From Turneriella sp. (GTDB lineage: Bacteria; Spirochaetota; Leptospiria; Turneriellales; Turneriellaceae), in contig JABARV010000015.1 of assembly GCA_019186965.1 (NCBI GenBank), positions 1-64,000 of the forward strand: DNA of 64,000 nt, given 5' to 3'. Of the stretch, positions 46,760 through 54,865 are shown in pieces. The translations under genes and the position numbers were made by a program. The stretch's first letter is position 1. Each line of letters starts with the position of its first letter. The notes beneath the pieces are model-generated. The model was not told the DNA's origin, did not search any database, and worked only from the letters and a program-made list of their open reading frames with translations.

Positions 46760-46888
46760 TCAGTGGTGTGAAAAAACGGTGGTTGACACGCATTCCGACG
46801 CGGCGGTGTGCATCCGCATAATTTCCCAACGATTTTTCGACCAAGTGGGCATAATATTTAATGGTAGACTGATTGATGTTTTTAACAT
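46760..46888 (-). pseudogene. Internally deleted copy of the DUF1564-like gene
   Basis: The start (MLKTSISLPLNI, then WSKNRWEIMRMHT) matches the first 28 residues of the gene at 52367-52792, and the DNA just after it (46755-46790) matches that gene's 3' end (RV..FFTPLRP in another frame). The 300 or so bases between are missing, and the frame closes after 42 codons. The shared upstream flank includes a CTCACTTTTGAG palindrome (46925-46940). The rest of 46700-47030 holds no gene I can support. Confidence 0.7.
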
Positions 46889-47030
46889 GGCAGCTCTATA
46901 GATTAAATACCAGAAAACGCTCAAATTTTCTCACTTTTGAGAAAAAATGCCGAGCCAATAAGGCGCCATAATAAAGGTGGCAGTAACCCAAAGGTAGTGT
47001 AAATCGGTTGTGGCGGGTTTATGTTCGGCT

Positions 47031-48593
47031 TTACTTTTTATCAAAGTCGTTATTCGAGGCCACCTCAAAATAAGCCAAGCGCTGATTTAGGTTCTCCGAT
47101 TGTGCCGTGAGCTCTTCAGCGGAAGCGGCTAACTGTTCCGATGCCGCTGCTACGTTTGTTGTAACTTGTGTCAGCGTGTTCAATACGCTATGGATTGCAT
47201 CGACATGCCGCACTTGAGCATCGGAGCGTTCGCGGATACTGACGACATTGCCAGTCGTTTTTTGGATCGACGGCAAAATTTTATCGAGAAGTGCTTGCGC
47301 TTCGTGTGAATGTGCAATCGACGTTTGTGCCACTTCGCTAATTTCTTTGCTGGCGTTGCGGCTCATTTCGGCGAGCTTGCTGACTTCCGAAGCGACGACG
47401 GCAAACCCACGCCCATGCTCACCGGCGCGTGCCGCTTCGATAGTTGCGTTGAGCGCCAGTAAATTAGTTTGCGCTGAAATTTCTTGAATAATCGAGACCT
47501 TGTTGATAATTTCTTCCAGCGCGCTAAATGTGGCCTGGAACGCTTTACTACCGCTGTCCGCTAAATTCGACGATTCTTGAGCAAGGCTATCCGCTTCCTT
47601 TGCGCTGTCGGCGTTATTTTCAATTAACTCAACGAGCTTCTCAATATTTCCGTCGGATAGATTTTGGCCTGTGCCCGTTGTTGCCGTTTGCGATAAATTT
47701 TGAGCGGTAGATGCAATATGTTCCGAAGCCGCCATGACTGCGCTGGAGTGTTGTTGGATTTCTAAAATAGTTTCACTAAATTTTTTCTGTAATGATGAGA
47801 GCATTGCAAGCGCATCGCGTGTTTCATCCGAACCAAATATAGTAATATCTTTTGTGAGATTGCCCGCCGCAATGGTGTCGGTCGTTTGGGCTAAGTACGC
47901 CACTGGTTTGAAAATTTTACTTCTTAAAAACCAGAGAATAATCGCGAGCACAATTCCTAAAACGAGGATAACTATGCCAGTTACAACCAAACTGTTTTGG
48001 CGGGATGCGCTGTTGTGCATCTTTAACGGAACAGTGATGTTTGCTGTGCCTAAGAGCTTAGGCGCATCGAGAGGGATTTGATGGCATTTGGCGCAACCCG
48101 GGTGTGCGTTTGAAGGAAGGGGGACGGCGATACGTAGAAAATCTCCGTCGTTTATACGGTACATCGGCAACTTCTCTTGCATAATTTTTTTTGCAGCGTC
48201 GCGCTCAAAGTCGCTTTGGATAGCTGTCGTGGCTGCACCCCTGGGAGAAACTCCAAAAATTTCATGGCTACCGATGAGTCGTACTTGCGGTATATTTTCA
48301 CCAAAATGCTGGCTGCTCGCGTAGCTAATTATAGAAATAGTGCGGTTCCAACGAGCAATACTCGCTCCCCGCTCGGCGTCGGTGCGTGCCTTGTCGTATT
48401 CTTTTTCAAACGAAATGCTTGTTTCAATAAAAAGTTGCAGCACCCTTTTCAAAAGCGTCGTCGTTGTGTTGTCAATAAGTGCGTCAGTGTTCTTGCGAAA
48501 AAACGATTGGATGGCAAATGCCGACGCGGCGATACTAATAAGAACGACAACGCTAATCAATATAATCGAAGAACTTATTTTCTTAGATTTCAT
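47031..48593 (-). CDS. Methyl-accepting chemotaxis protein with c-type haem sensor domain
   Basis: A 520-residue receptor: helix 1 (about 8-29), a periplasmic DUF3365/Tll0287-like domain with C167-x2-C170-H171 (GCAKCHQ), helix 2 (about 201-222), HAMP, then the cytoplasmic signalling helices with the hairpin [39 protein letters not shown]. The CxxCH should bind haem covalently outside the membrane, so it probably senses O2, NO or redox state and steers movement. No che gene lies nearby. A short tail without a CheR-docking pentapeptide follows. Confidence 0.92.
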   Translation of the reverse strand: MKSKKISSSIILISVVVLISIAASAFAIQSFFRKNTDALIDNTTTTLLKRVLQLFIETSISFEKEYDKARTDAERGASIARWNRTISIISYASSQHFGENIPQVRLIGSHEIFGVSPRGAATTAIQSDFERDAAKKIMQEKLPMYRINDGDFLRIAVPLPSNAHPGCAKCHQIPLDAPKLLGTANITVPLKMHNSASRQNSLVVTGIVILVLGIVLAIILWFLRSKIFKPVAYLAQTTDTIAAGNLTKDITIFGSDETRDALAMLSSLQKKFSETILEIQQHSSAVMAASEHIASTAQNLSQTATTGTGQNLSDGNIEKLVELIENNADSAKEADSLAQESSNLADSGSKAFQATFSALEEIINKVSIIQEISAQTNLLALNATIEAARAGEHGRGFAVVASEVSKLAEMSRNASKEISEVAQTSIAHSHEAQALLDKILPSIQKTTGNVVSIRERSDAQVRHVDAIHSVLNTLTQVTTNVAAASEQLAASAEELTAQSENLNQRLAYFEVASNNDFDKK

Positions 48594-48613
48594 AAATAAT
48601 TATCGCAAAAAAT

Positions 48614-49222
48614 TTAGAATGCGCTAAACTCTTTTTCTAAAGGCAGCCCCACGCTGTTCAAAACCCCTGCAAGCATTTGGTACGCACCCACAAGGAGCAA
48701 AAGCTCAATCGTTTTACCGGCGTCTAAGTGCTCCGTGAGGTTTGTCCACGTTGCGCTCGAAACGATACCCTTTAAGCAAAGCTCGTCGGTTGCAGTGAGC
48801 ATCGCCCGCACACGCGGCGACCACCCTTCGGCGGCGGGGCCTTGGGCGACACGCTCGATGTCCTCGGCTAAAACCCCTTCGCGTTTAGAAAGAGAAATGT
48901 GCTGACCCCACTCGTAATAGCAACGGGTATTCCACGCAACGCGTAAAATAATGAGTTCGGTTTCACGCCGCTCCAACGTGCCAAACGGCATAAGGCGCGA
49001 AGCAAACTGCAACCACTGCCAAAAAATATGTTGGTGTTGCATCAGGAGTAAAAACACATCGGGGATTTTCTCGGTGCCGGTTTGATTTTTGCTCACTTGC
49101 GATGCACCCCATAGCACTGCTTTCATAAGGATGTTTGCTTTTTTCTCTGAAATGGGTTCGATGCGGGGAAAATCCGCCTTATGCCAACCGCCTTCGGGTT
49201 CAAGTGCGTAAAGTGAGCTCAT
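48614..49222 (-). CDS. Carboxymuconolactone decarboxylase-like (AhpD-fold) protein
   Basis: A 202-residue helical protein: FASRLMPFGTLERRETELIILRVAWNTRCYYEWGQHISLSKREGV is the CMD/AhpD signature, with YEWGQH in place of the C-x-x-C-x-x-xH redox site. Without the two cysteines, peroxide chemistry is unlikely. Such proteins are often linked to steroid or aromatic catabolism and to SDR genes; here an SDR gene ends three bases upstream. Confidence 0.85.
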   Translation of the reverse strand: MSSLYALEPEGGWHKADFPRIEPISEKKANILMKAVLWGASQVSKNQTGTEKIPDVFLLLMQHQHIFWQWLQFASRLMPFGTLERRETELIILRVAWNTRCYYEWGQHISLSKREGVLAEDIERVAQGPAAEGWSPRVRAMLTATDELCLKGIVSSATWTNLTEHLDAGKTIELLLLVGAYQMLAGVLNSVGLPLEKEFSAF

Positions 49223-49225
49223 AGA

Positions 49226-50080
49226 TTATTCTTTTCTATTCTTTTGCTTGTCGGCGACGCTGTGGATTTTATCGTTCAAAAAATGCATCACTGCTTCGTA
49301 GGGGAGCGCAAACGTGTTTTGGAAGAAATGCCCAATTTGCACGTCGAGTGAAGTAAACACCATGTATTTGTTTCGATGGATGCCGCGCAAAATATCTTTT
49401 GCGACACTTTCGGGAGGTACCGCACGTTTTTGGAATTGTTCGCGGAGCGCGGCGACTTCTGCATCGTTGGTATCGATGCCTGCAATTTTAATCGTGTCGA
49501 CAAGGCCCGAATCCACGCCACCCGGGCACACAAGGCTCACGCCGATGTTGTGCCGCGCTAAATCAAAACGCAACACTTCGGAAACGCCGCGCAAGCCGAA
49601 CTTACTCGCGCTATACGCCGCGTGCCACGGCAACCCAAAGAGCCCCGCCGCCGACGACACGTTGACTAAATGGCCGCCACGCTTGGCTTGAATCATGGGG
49701 GGAATAAAATTTTCAATGGTGTGGATGGGACCCATCAAGTTTACGTCGACACAACGCCGCCAATCTTCGTGCGTTAAATTTTCCACGCTGCCCCAAATCG
49801 AAATGCCGGCAATGTTCATCAACACGTCGAGCGAGCCGTGCGCGCTGTGGATTTCCTCTGCCCACGCTTTGACCGCTTTGTAGTCGGAAATATCGAGCGC
49901 GTGGTGGATAACCGTTGCGCCTATCTTGCGGCACGCCTCGGCGGTTTCTTCCAAACCTTTTGGGTTGATGTCGGTTAAAAAAAGCACCGCTTTTTCTTTG
50001 GCGGTTGCAATCGCTGTGGCTCTACCGATGCCGCTGGCTGCACCAGTGATGAGGCATTTCTTGTCGCGTAATATTTTCAT
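49226..50080 (-). CDS. Short-chain dehydrogenase/reductase
   Basis: A 284-residue classical SDR. The NAD(P) motif is TGAASGIG (12-19), with an Asp at the end of strand 2 (LTDINPKG) that favours NAD, NIAG (90s), and the catalytic S-Y-x3-K (VSSAAG then YSASK, about 158-162). The extra C-terminal part (260-284) may hold it to a membrane. Substrate unknown; a strong AAGGGGG ribosome site precedes the ATG. It follows the lipoprotein gene by two bases. Confidence 0.9.
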   Translation of the reverse strand: MKILRDKKCLITGAASGIGRATAIATAKEKAVLFLTDINPKGLEETAEACRKIGATVIHHALDISDYKAVKAWAEEIHSAHGSLDVLMNIAGISIWGSVENLTHEDWRRCVDVNLMGPIHTIENFIPPMIQAKRGGHLVNVSSAAGLFGLPWHAAYSASKFGLRGVSEVLRFDLARHNIGVSLVCPGGVDSGLVDTIKIAGIDTNDAEVAALREQFQKRAVPPESVAKDILRGIHRNKYMVFTSLDVQIGHFFQNTFALPYEAVMHFLNDKIHSVADKQKNRKE

Positions 50081-50082
50081 GG

Positions 50083-50538
50083 TTATTCCCCCTTAAACGT
50101 TGTGAGGGATTGGAAAAGAGCGGGTTTTATTTTGTCGAACGCCTTGCGCTCGCCTGTACTTTCGACAGTAAAGACATTGTCGTCTTTTACAAAAACGGCG
50201 ACAAGGTACGAGAAGTCTTGCCCTGCATACGACGCGTGGCTTTCGATGGCAACGCCTTCAAGCGAACCTGCTTTGATAGATTTTTTATCGACCACTCGGT
50301 AACCGGTTTGCGTCAGTTGTTCCGAAAGCGATTCCACCCAAAGCGATAAATCCCCTTTGGGTTTATTTTCAAAGCGCGATGTGAAAAGCCGCACGCCGTC
50401 GGCGGTGATGGCTTTCACATCTTTTTTGGGTTTCTCGTAACGCGCAAATCCTTCAGGCAAGACAATCGACTGCGTTGTGCCGCAGTGTAAAAAAAGTACG
50501 GCGGCAATACTTAAAAGAACGCAGTACATAGTTTTCAT
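50083..50538 (-). CDS. Small lipoprotein of unknown function
   Basis: A 151-residue protein from the ATG at 50538 (GAGAGGT upstream), with a lipoprotein signal ending LFLHC-GTT (Cys19). The mature part is mostly beta (GVRLFTSRFENKPKGDLSLW, YLVAVFVKDDNVFTVESTG) and resembles the C-terminal third of the DUF4349 lipoprotein two genes upstream (YLITFFVREKYLYVIEAY). The shared pattern suggests the two act in one envelope complex. I recognise no named family. Confidence 0.75.
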   Translation of the reverse strand: MKTMYCVLLSIAAVLFLHCGTTQSIVLPEGFARYEKPKKDVKAITADGVRLFTSRFENKPKGDLSLWVESLSEQLTQTGYRVVDKKSIKAGSLEGVAIESHASYAGQDFSYLVAVFVKDDNVFTVESTGERKAFDKIKPALFQSLTTFKGE

Positions 50539-51146
50539 TGGAACCTCTCGATTAAGCTGGGGATGTTCATTTTGTCCAACCATGAAAAACTTTCGTAGTC
50601 GCGCGGTTGTGGTGCGCTGCCTGTGCTTTCAAAATAGAAAATTATTTTTTTAAGCGAGGCTCGCTCGCGCAAAAACTGTAGCTCGCCGCGCAATGCGTCG
50701 ATGTTTTCACGGATGTTGTTGAGTTCTTGTTCGACCTCGAGCGTTTCTTCTAAATTGGAATCGGCCAAAACTTTATTCACATCGCTGAGTTGTTTTTCTT
50801 TAGCTTTGAGTTGCAACGTTAAATCGTTTATCCGTTCGGTGGGGTTTTGGTTGGTGACATTGCGCGAGCGCACATAGCCCTCTTTCGCGGCGGCGGCGAA
50901 AATGGTTTCCAGCGAAACATTCAGCGGTACATACCCCGCTACAGAGCGCGGGTTTTGATACACAAAATAACCGTCACTTTTTTCTAAAAATTGGATTAAA
51001 TTTTTCTGCGCCATGGAGACGCTAAGCGTGCGTAGTTCGAGCGTTACCTCTTGAATTTCAGGAGGATTGTTTTCTGCATGGAGAAAATAAGGCGTGCTTA
51101 AAAAAACACACACAACAAATACAAATTGTGGAATTTTGTTAATCAT
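50535..51146 (-). CDS. Exported DUF4349-like coiled-coil protein
   Basis: A 203-residue protein with a signal sequence (MINKIPQFVFVVCVFLSTPYFLHA), a DUF4349-type beta-alpha part (VTLELRTLSVSMAQKNLIQFLEKSDGYFVYQ), a coiled coil (about 115-155, TERINDLTLQLKAKEKQLSDV) and a C-terminal strand region. It lacks the lipobox of its upstream neighbour and looks like a shortened relative of it. It overlaps the genes on both sides by 4-8 bases. Confidence 0.75.
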   Translation of the reverse strand: MINKIPQFVFVVCVFLSTPYFLHAENNPPEIQEVTLELRTLSVSMAQKNLIQFLEKSDGYFVYQNPRSVAGYVPLNVSLETIFAAAAKEGYVRSRNVTNQNPTERINDLTLQLKAKEKQLSDVNKVLADSNLEETLEVEQELNNIRENIDALRGELQFLRERASLKKIIFYFESTGSAPQPRDYESFSWLDKMNIPSLIERFQ

Positions 51147-52296
51147 GGATTTTTACCTCTTTGATGCTGGTGCGCACATTTTTATCGAGTTCGTCCAATT
51201 CCTGTTTGTTGGGGTAGTACGCTTCAATGACGTATAAATATTTTTCGCGAACGAAGAACGTGATTAAGTAAAAATGCTCTTCCAATCCATCGACATAACT
51301 GTAGAGTTGCATCGAGCCCGTGTCCACATCGTCGCGCGATTTTTTCACATAGCCGCGCGAGAGCATTTCTTTCTCCAAAGCCTGTCGCCAAAAAACAGCG
51401 TCGGCTTTGGGGTCGTTCTTCACGCGGCCCGCACGGATTTTCGATTGTCGCGCCGAAATAAATAACGCCTCTACTTTTTCTTTTTTGAACTCTTTCTCAT
51501 AGTCAAAAAAAGACACTGGCAAAGGTAGCTCGATGTCTTTATATTTTTTTATACTGCGCCTCTGTGGAGTTAAAGAAGCAATCCAACCGAAAGGCGACGG
51601 CATGCGGATGGTGGTGGGGCTTTTGAAAAGTTGTAGAGTGACAATAACCGTCGAATACGACGCCGCGCTCGCCATGTTTTTGAGACGCTCTTCGTCGGCG
51701 GTGATGAGCTGAGTCAACCGATTGATTTCTTGCAGAATTTTGAGACGCGCTTTTGCTTTCTTGGCGTTTTTGAGAAGAGTGTAAAGCCGCTCGCGCACGG
51801 CAATGTTGTTTTTGAGCCGTGCATCCAAATCGCTAAATTCTTTGGTGATATCGGCAGCGCTCACTTCGCGGCTTAGCACACGCCCTTCTTTAGAGATGTT
51901 CTCGAGCGCTTCGTTGAAGCGTTTCACTGGCACACGCAAAACGATGCGCGCGTAATCTTCGGTAGTCTTATTCGACTCAATATAACCACCCAAATTTTTG
52001 GCGAGCGCTTCGAGTGCGGTTATTTTTTCTTTGAGTTCAAAAACCTCCACCGCGACTTGCCCTACATAAACCACCATACGCGCCGTTTTTTTAGCGACAC
52101 TTTTTTTAGCCATGGGTTTTGGGCTTGCTGGCGCAGCTTCGGACGTTGGGCTTGCGGCTACTTTCGCAGGCGCATCCATGTAACTTGCCCCGTACGCACC
52201 TTCTTCACTGCGCTTTGCCATACTACCGCAGTCGACTAAAAAAAAGAGAGAGGTATATAATGGGATTAAAACTTTGCACCGACGAGAAAGAGTCAT
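51139..52296 (-). CDS. DUF4349 lipoprotein
   Basis: A 385-residue protein. The signal ends LFFLVDC-GSM (Cys24 or so). After a Pro/Ala/Lys-rich linker comes the DUF4349 core: VYVGQVAVEVFELKEKITALEALAKNLGGYIESNKT, ILRVPVKRFNEALENISKEGRVLSREVSAADITKEFSDLDARL, a coiled coil to 230, and YSTVIVTLQLF. DUF4349 proteins usually end in a helix; here a second beta-rich domain (270-385) follows. First gene of a five-gene minus-strand operon (52296-48614). Confidence 0.83.
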   Translation of the reverse strand: MTLSRRCKVLIPLYTSLFFLVDCGSMAKRSEEGAYGASYMDAPAKVAASPTSEAAPASPKPMAKKSVAKKTARMVVYVGQVAVEVFELKEKITALEALAKNLGGYIESNKTTEDYARIVLRVPVKRFNEALENISKEGRVLSREVSAADITKEFSDLDARLKNNIAVRERLYTLLKNAKKAKARLKILQEINRLTQLITADEERLKNMASAASYSTVIVTLQLFKSPTTIRMPSPFGWIASLTPQRRSIKKYKDIELPLPVSFFDYEKEFKKEKVEALFISARQSKIRAGRVKNDPKADAVFWRQALEKEMLSRGYVKKSRDDVDTGSMQLYSYVDGLEEHFYLITFFVREKYLYVIEAYYPNKQELDELDKNVRTSIKEVKIHD

Positions 52297-52366
52297 AGCT
52301 TATATCATAGCACTGCTTTTAAGCGTCAATGGAATTTAATTTTTGGCATCTATTAACCACCTAGCG

Positions 52367-52792
52367 CTACGGCCTCAGTGGCGTGAAGAAACTGCAGCTG
52401 ACACGCCTAAAAGCCAGCATTTCCTCAAATTTTACCCTCATTTTTGACCACTCCAGCACTTTTGGGGAATAGTTACCCCCCACAACGAAACCGGCGTTTT
52501 TTTGCGACTTTTTTTCCCAAAATTTGATGAGGTAAAAAATGAGGAACGACACGCTCACACGCATACCCGCCGCTACGGTGTGCAGCGAATCGTACTCATG
52601 CGGCGTAAACCTCACTTTCACAATCGCGCACTTTCCGTTACTGCGATTATAAAGCCGCTTCACCCCGCGCCGAAATTCGGCCTTGCGCACGGCAAACCGC
52701 AAAAAACGCGTGTGCATCTGCATAATTTCCCAACGGTTTTTCGACCAGATGGAGATAATGCTTAATGGTAGACTGATTGATGTTTTTAACAT
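52367..52792 (-). CDS. DUF1564-like protein
   Basis: A 141-residue basic protein from the ATG at 52792. The part VRFTPHEYDSLHTVAAGMRVSVSFLIFYLIKF (about 68-100) resembles DUF1564, a family I know mainly from Leptospira and of unknown role, with a ribbon-helix-helix-like feel. A copy with the middle deleted lies at 46760-46888. Both share the upstream flank. The motif GGGG-x-ATAGTTA-CCCCC occurs inside it (52464-52481) and twice upstream. Confidence 0.6.
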   Translation of the reverse strand: MLKTSISLPLSIISIWSKNRWEIMQMHTRFLRFAVRKAEFRRGVKRLYNRSNGKCAIVKVRFTPHEYDSLHTVAAGMRVSVSFLIFYLIKFWEKKSQKNAGFVVGGNYSPKVLEWSKMRVKFEEMLAFRRVSCSFFTPLRP

Positions 52793-52895
52793 GGTGCCTC
52801 TATAGATTAAATACCAGAAAAGGCTCAAATTTTCTCACTTTTGAGAAAAAAAATGTAATTTTTTCAAAAAAATCATGATTTTTTTCACTAAAATC

Positions 52896-52974
52896 GCTCG
52901 TAGGGATAGTTACCCCCTAATGTGACATAATCCAAATTTGCGACTGGTGGGGATAGTTACCCCCACCAGCGAGC
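52896..52974. repeat. Two ATAGTTA-loop hairpins inside a GCTCG/CGAGC frame
   Basis: Hairpin 1 is TAGGG-ATAGTTA-CCCCCTA (52901-52919), hairpin 2 CTGGTGGGG-ATAGTTAC-CCCCACCAG (52944-52969). The loops are the same, the stems differ. GCTCG at 52896-52900 and CGAGC at 52970-52974 can close both in one larger fold. A third copy, GGGGA-ATAGTTA-CCCCCC, is at 52464-52481 within the DUF1564-like gene. The remaining part of 52793-53312 is AT-rich with no clear gene apart from the short frame at 53068. Confidence 0.6.
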
Positions 52975-53067
52975 GCGGTAAAAAAATCGCTGGGTAGATT
53001 GAAGAGAGGATAGCATTTTTCTTCAAACTATTGCATACGCTAAGATTTAAAGGAAAGAAAATATGAA

Positions 53068-53172
53068 ATGGTTGTGTTGCCGGCAATTGCAGCGCCTGTG
53101 CAAGCCGCTAAAGACACGCCAAACGCTTCGTATAGCTATGGAAAAACAGTGCTATTAAGCGTTGCCACATGA
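53068..53172 (+). other. Short frame of 34 codons with signal-like start
   Basis: An ATG at 53068, eight or more bases after AAAGGAAAG, opens MVVLPAIAAPVQAAKDTPN and closes at 53172. The Ala-rich hydrophobic start followed by AKDTP looks like an exported protein's first residues, so this may be a gene remnant. Another ATG five bases earlier gives a different 31-codon frame. Neither is convincing as a functional gene. Confidence 0.25.
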
Positions 53173-53312
53173 CAAGACTTGCTAATCGCACAACAAAAAA
53201 CGAACAATTATTCACTTTTTTGGTTTACAATATAAATACCTCTTCTTAAGTACGCCGAAACGGTGGTTGGTGGAACGTTGTGCGTTAACCGGCTATCCAA
53301 TTTGGAGGATAT

Positions 53313-54782
53313 ATGGCAAACACGACAGTTAAACCCGATGTGAAAATTCTGATCATCGGTGCAGGTTTTAGCGGCCTTGGTATGGCGATAAAGCTGCGAG
53401 AGGCAGGCAACGAAGACTTCTTGATCGTCGAGGCGGCGAGCGAAGTGGGCGGTACTTGGCGCGACAGTAAATACCCTGGAGCGGCCGTCGACGTACCCAG
53501 CCACCTTTACAGTTTCTCTTTCGAGCAGACCAATTGGTCGCGTATGTTCGCAAAGTCAGAGGAAATCCAACAGTACATCGTCGACACCGCCGATCGCCAC
53601 AATTTGCGCCCAAAAATTAAATTTAACACAAAAATCGTTGAAGCAAAGTTTGACGAAGCAAATGGGCTTTGGGAAGCTAAAACAGCAAAAGGAGAAACAA
53701 TGCGTGCGCGTTTTGTCGTAAGCGCAATTGGTCCTTTTGCCGCGTCGAATATTCCGAATATACCAGGAGTTAAAGATTTTGGAGGCGAAACAGTACACAC
53801 TGCGTCTTGGAATCCAAAACTTAACCTTAAAGGAAAACGCGTTGCGGTTGTAGGTAGCGGCGCGAGTGCAATACAAGTTGTTCCTGCAATACAGCCTTTA
53901 GTAAAGGAACTCAAAGTATTCCAACGCACACCATCTTGGATTGTTCCCAAAGCAGACTACGAATACAGCGAGTTAGAAAAACTTGTTTATAAGTATCTCC
54001 CTTTTACGCAAAAAATTCGCCGTGGTTTTATCTTTGGTTTAACCGAGCTTCTTGCAACTGCTATTGTTTGGGATACGCCAATGACAACGCTTCTTGAAAA
54101 GGTATGCAAGCGCGTTATCGATAGCAAAATTAGCGATCCTGAGCTACGCCGCAAGGTTACCCCAACGTACCGTTTGGGCAGGACGCGTATGCTCATCTCT
54201 AACGATTGGTATCCAGCGCTTGCGCAAAGTAACGTTGAGCTTATCGACCATGGTGTCGAATCGGTAACAAAGAATGGTCTTGTCGCTAACGGCAAAGAAT
54301 ATCCAGTCGACGTTATCGTTTGGGCAACGGGGTATAAATCGCCTTCGCAAGGTTTTCCATTCCCGCTTACAGGCGTAGGTGGTCGCGATCTTAACTCGTA
54401 TTGGAAAAGCGGAGCAAAGGGCTTTAAGGGCGTTGCAATTGCAGGGTTCCCAAATCTCTTTACTCTCATGGGTCCCAACACAGGTCCAGGGCACACATCG
54501 GTACTCGTTTATACAGAAGCGCAGATGGAATACGCACGCCAAGCAATTGAAGCTTGCGAGGCAAAGCAGATTAAGTCTGTAACGGTGAGCGATGAACGGC
54601 AGGACAAATTTAACGAAGAACTTTACAAAAAAATGAAACGCACTACGTGGGGCGCAGGTGGCAAAAGTTGGTACTATACAAAAGACGGCTTAAACACTAC
54701 GCTTTACCCAGGTTTTGCAACAGAGTATGTAATGAGTGTACGTAATTTCGATTTGAACGATTACCAAGTCAAGTACGCTTAA
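53313..54782 (+). CDS. Flavin monooxygenase of the Baeyer-Villiger type
   Basis: A 489-residue class B flavoprotein. The FAD site is GAGFSG (16-21), then EVGGTWRDSKYPGAAVDVPSHLYSFSF, the fingerprint FGGETVHTASWNP (about 153-165, type I BVMO pattern F-x-G-x3-H-T-x2-W), the NADPH site GSGASAIQ and the late motif VDVIVWATGYKS. The family inserts oxygen next to ketones or oxidises hetero-atoms, with NADPH. A good TTGGAGGATAT start. It stands alone between a repeat-rich gap and a strong bidirectional hairpin. Confidence 0.92.
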   Translation: MANTTVKPDVKILIIGAGFSGLGMAIKLREAGNEDFLIVEAASEVGGTWRDSKYPGAAVDVPSHLYSFSFEQTNWSRMFAKSEEIQQYIVDTADRHNLRPKIKFNTKIVEAKFDEANGLWEAKTAKGETMRARFVVSAIGPFAASNIPNIPGVKDFGGETVHTASWNPKLNLKGKRVAVVGSGASAIQVVPAIQPLVKELKVFQRTPSWIVPKADYEYSELEKLVYKYLPFTQKIRRGFIFGLTELLATAIVWDTPMTTLLEKVCKRVIDSKISDPELRRKVTPTYRLGRTRMLISNDWYPALAQSNVELIDHGVESVTKNGLVANGKEYPVDVIVWATGYKSPSQGFPFPLTGVGGRDLNSYWKSGAKGFKGVAIAGFPNLFTLMGPNTGPGHTSVLVYTEAQMEYARQAIEACEAKQIKSVTVSDERQDKFNEELYKKMKRTTWGAGGKSWYYTKDGLNTTLYPGFATEYVMSVRNFDLNDYQVKYA

Positions 54783-54803
54783 ATATAGATTTTGGGGCTG
54801 TCT

Positions 54804-54850
54804 AAAAAGTTACCTACGGCGCACCTGTAGAGCGCGGTTCGTAACTTTTT
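54804..54850. terminator. Bidirectional terminator between the BVMO gene and sdhA
   Basis: AAAAAGTTAC (54804-54813) and GTAACTTTTT (54841-54850) pair exactly, with a further weak stem inside. The arms give an A-run before and a T-run after the stem on both strands, as expected for the convergent genes on either side (stops at 54782 and 54866). Confidence 0.8.
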
Positions 54851-54865
54851 GGATAATCCCTGTTC

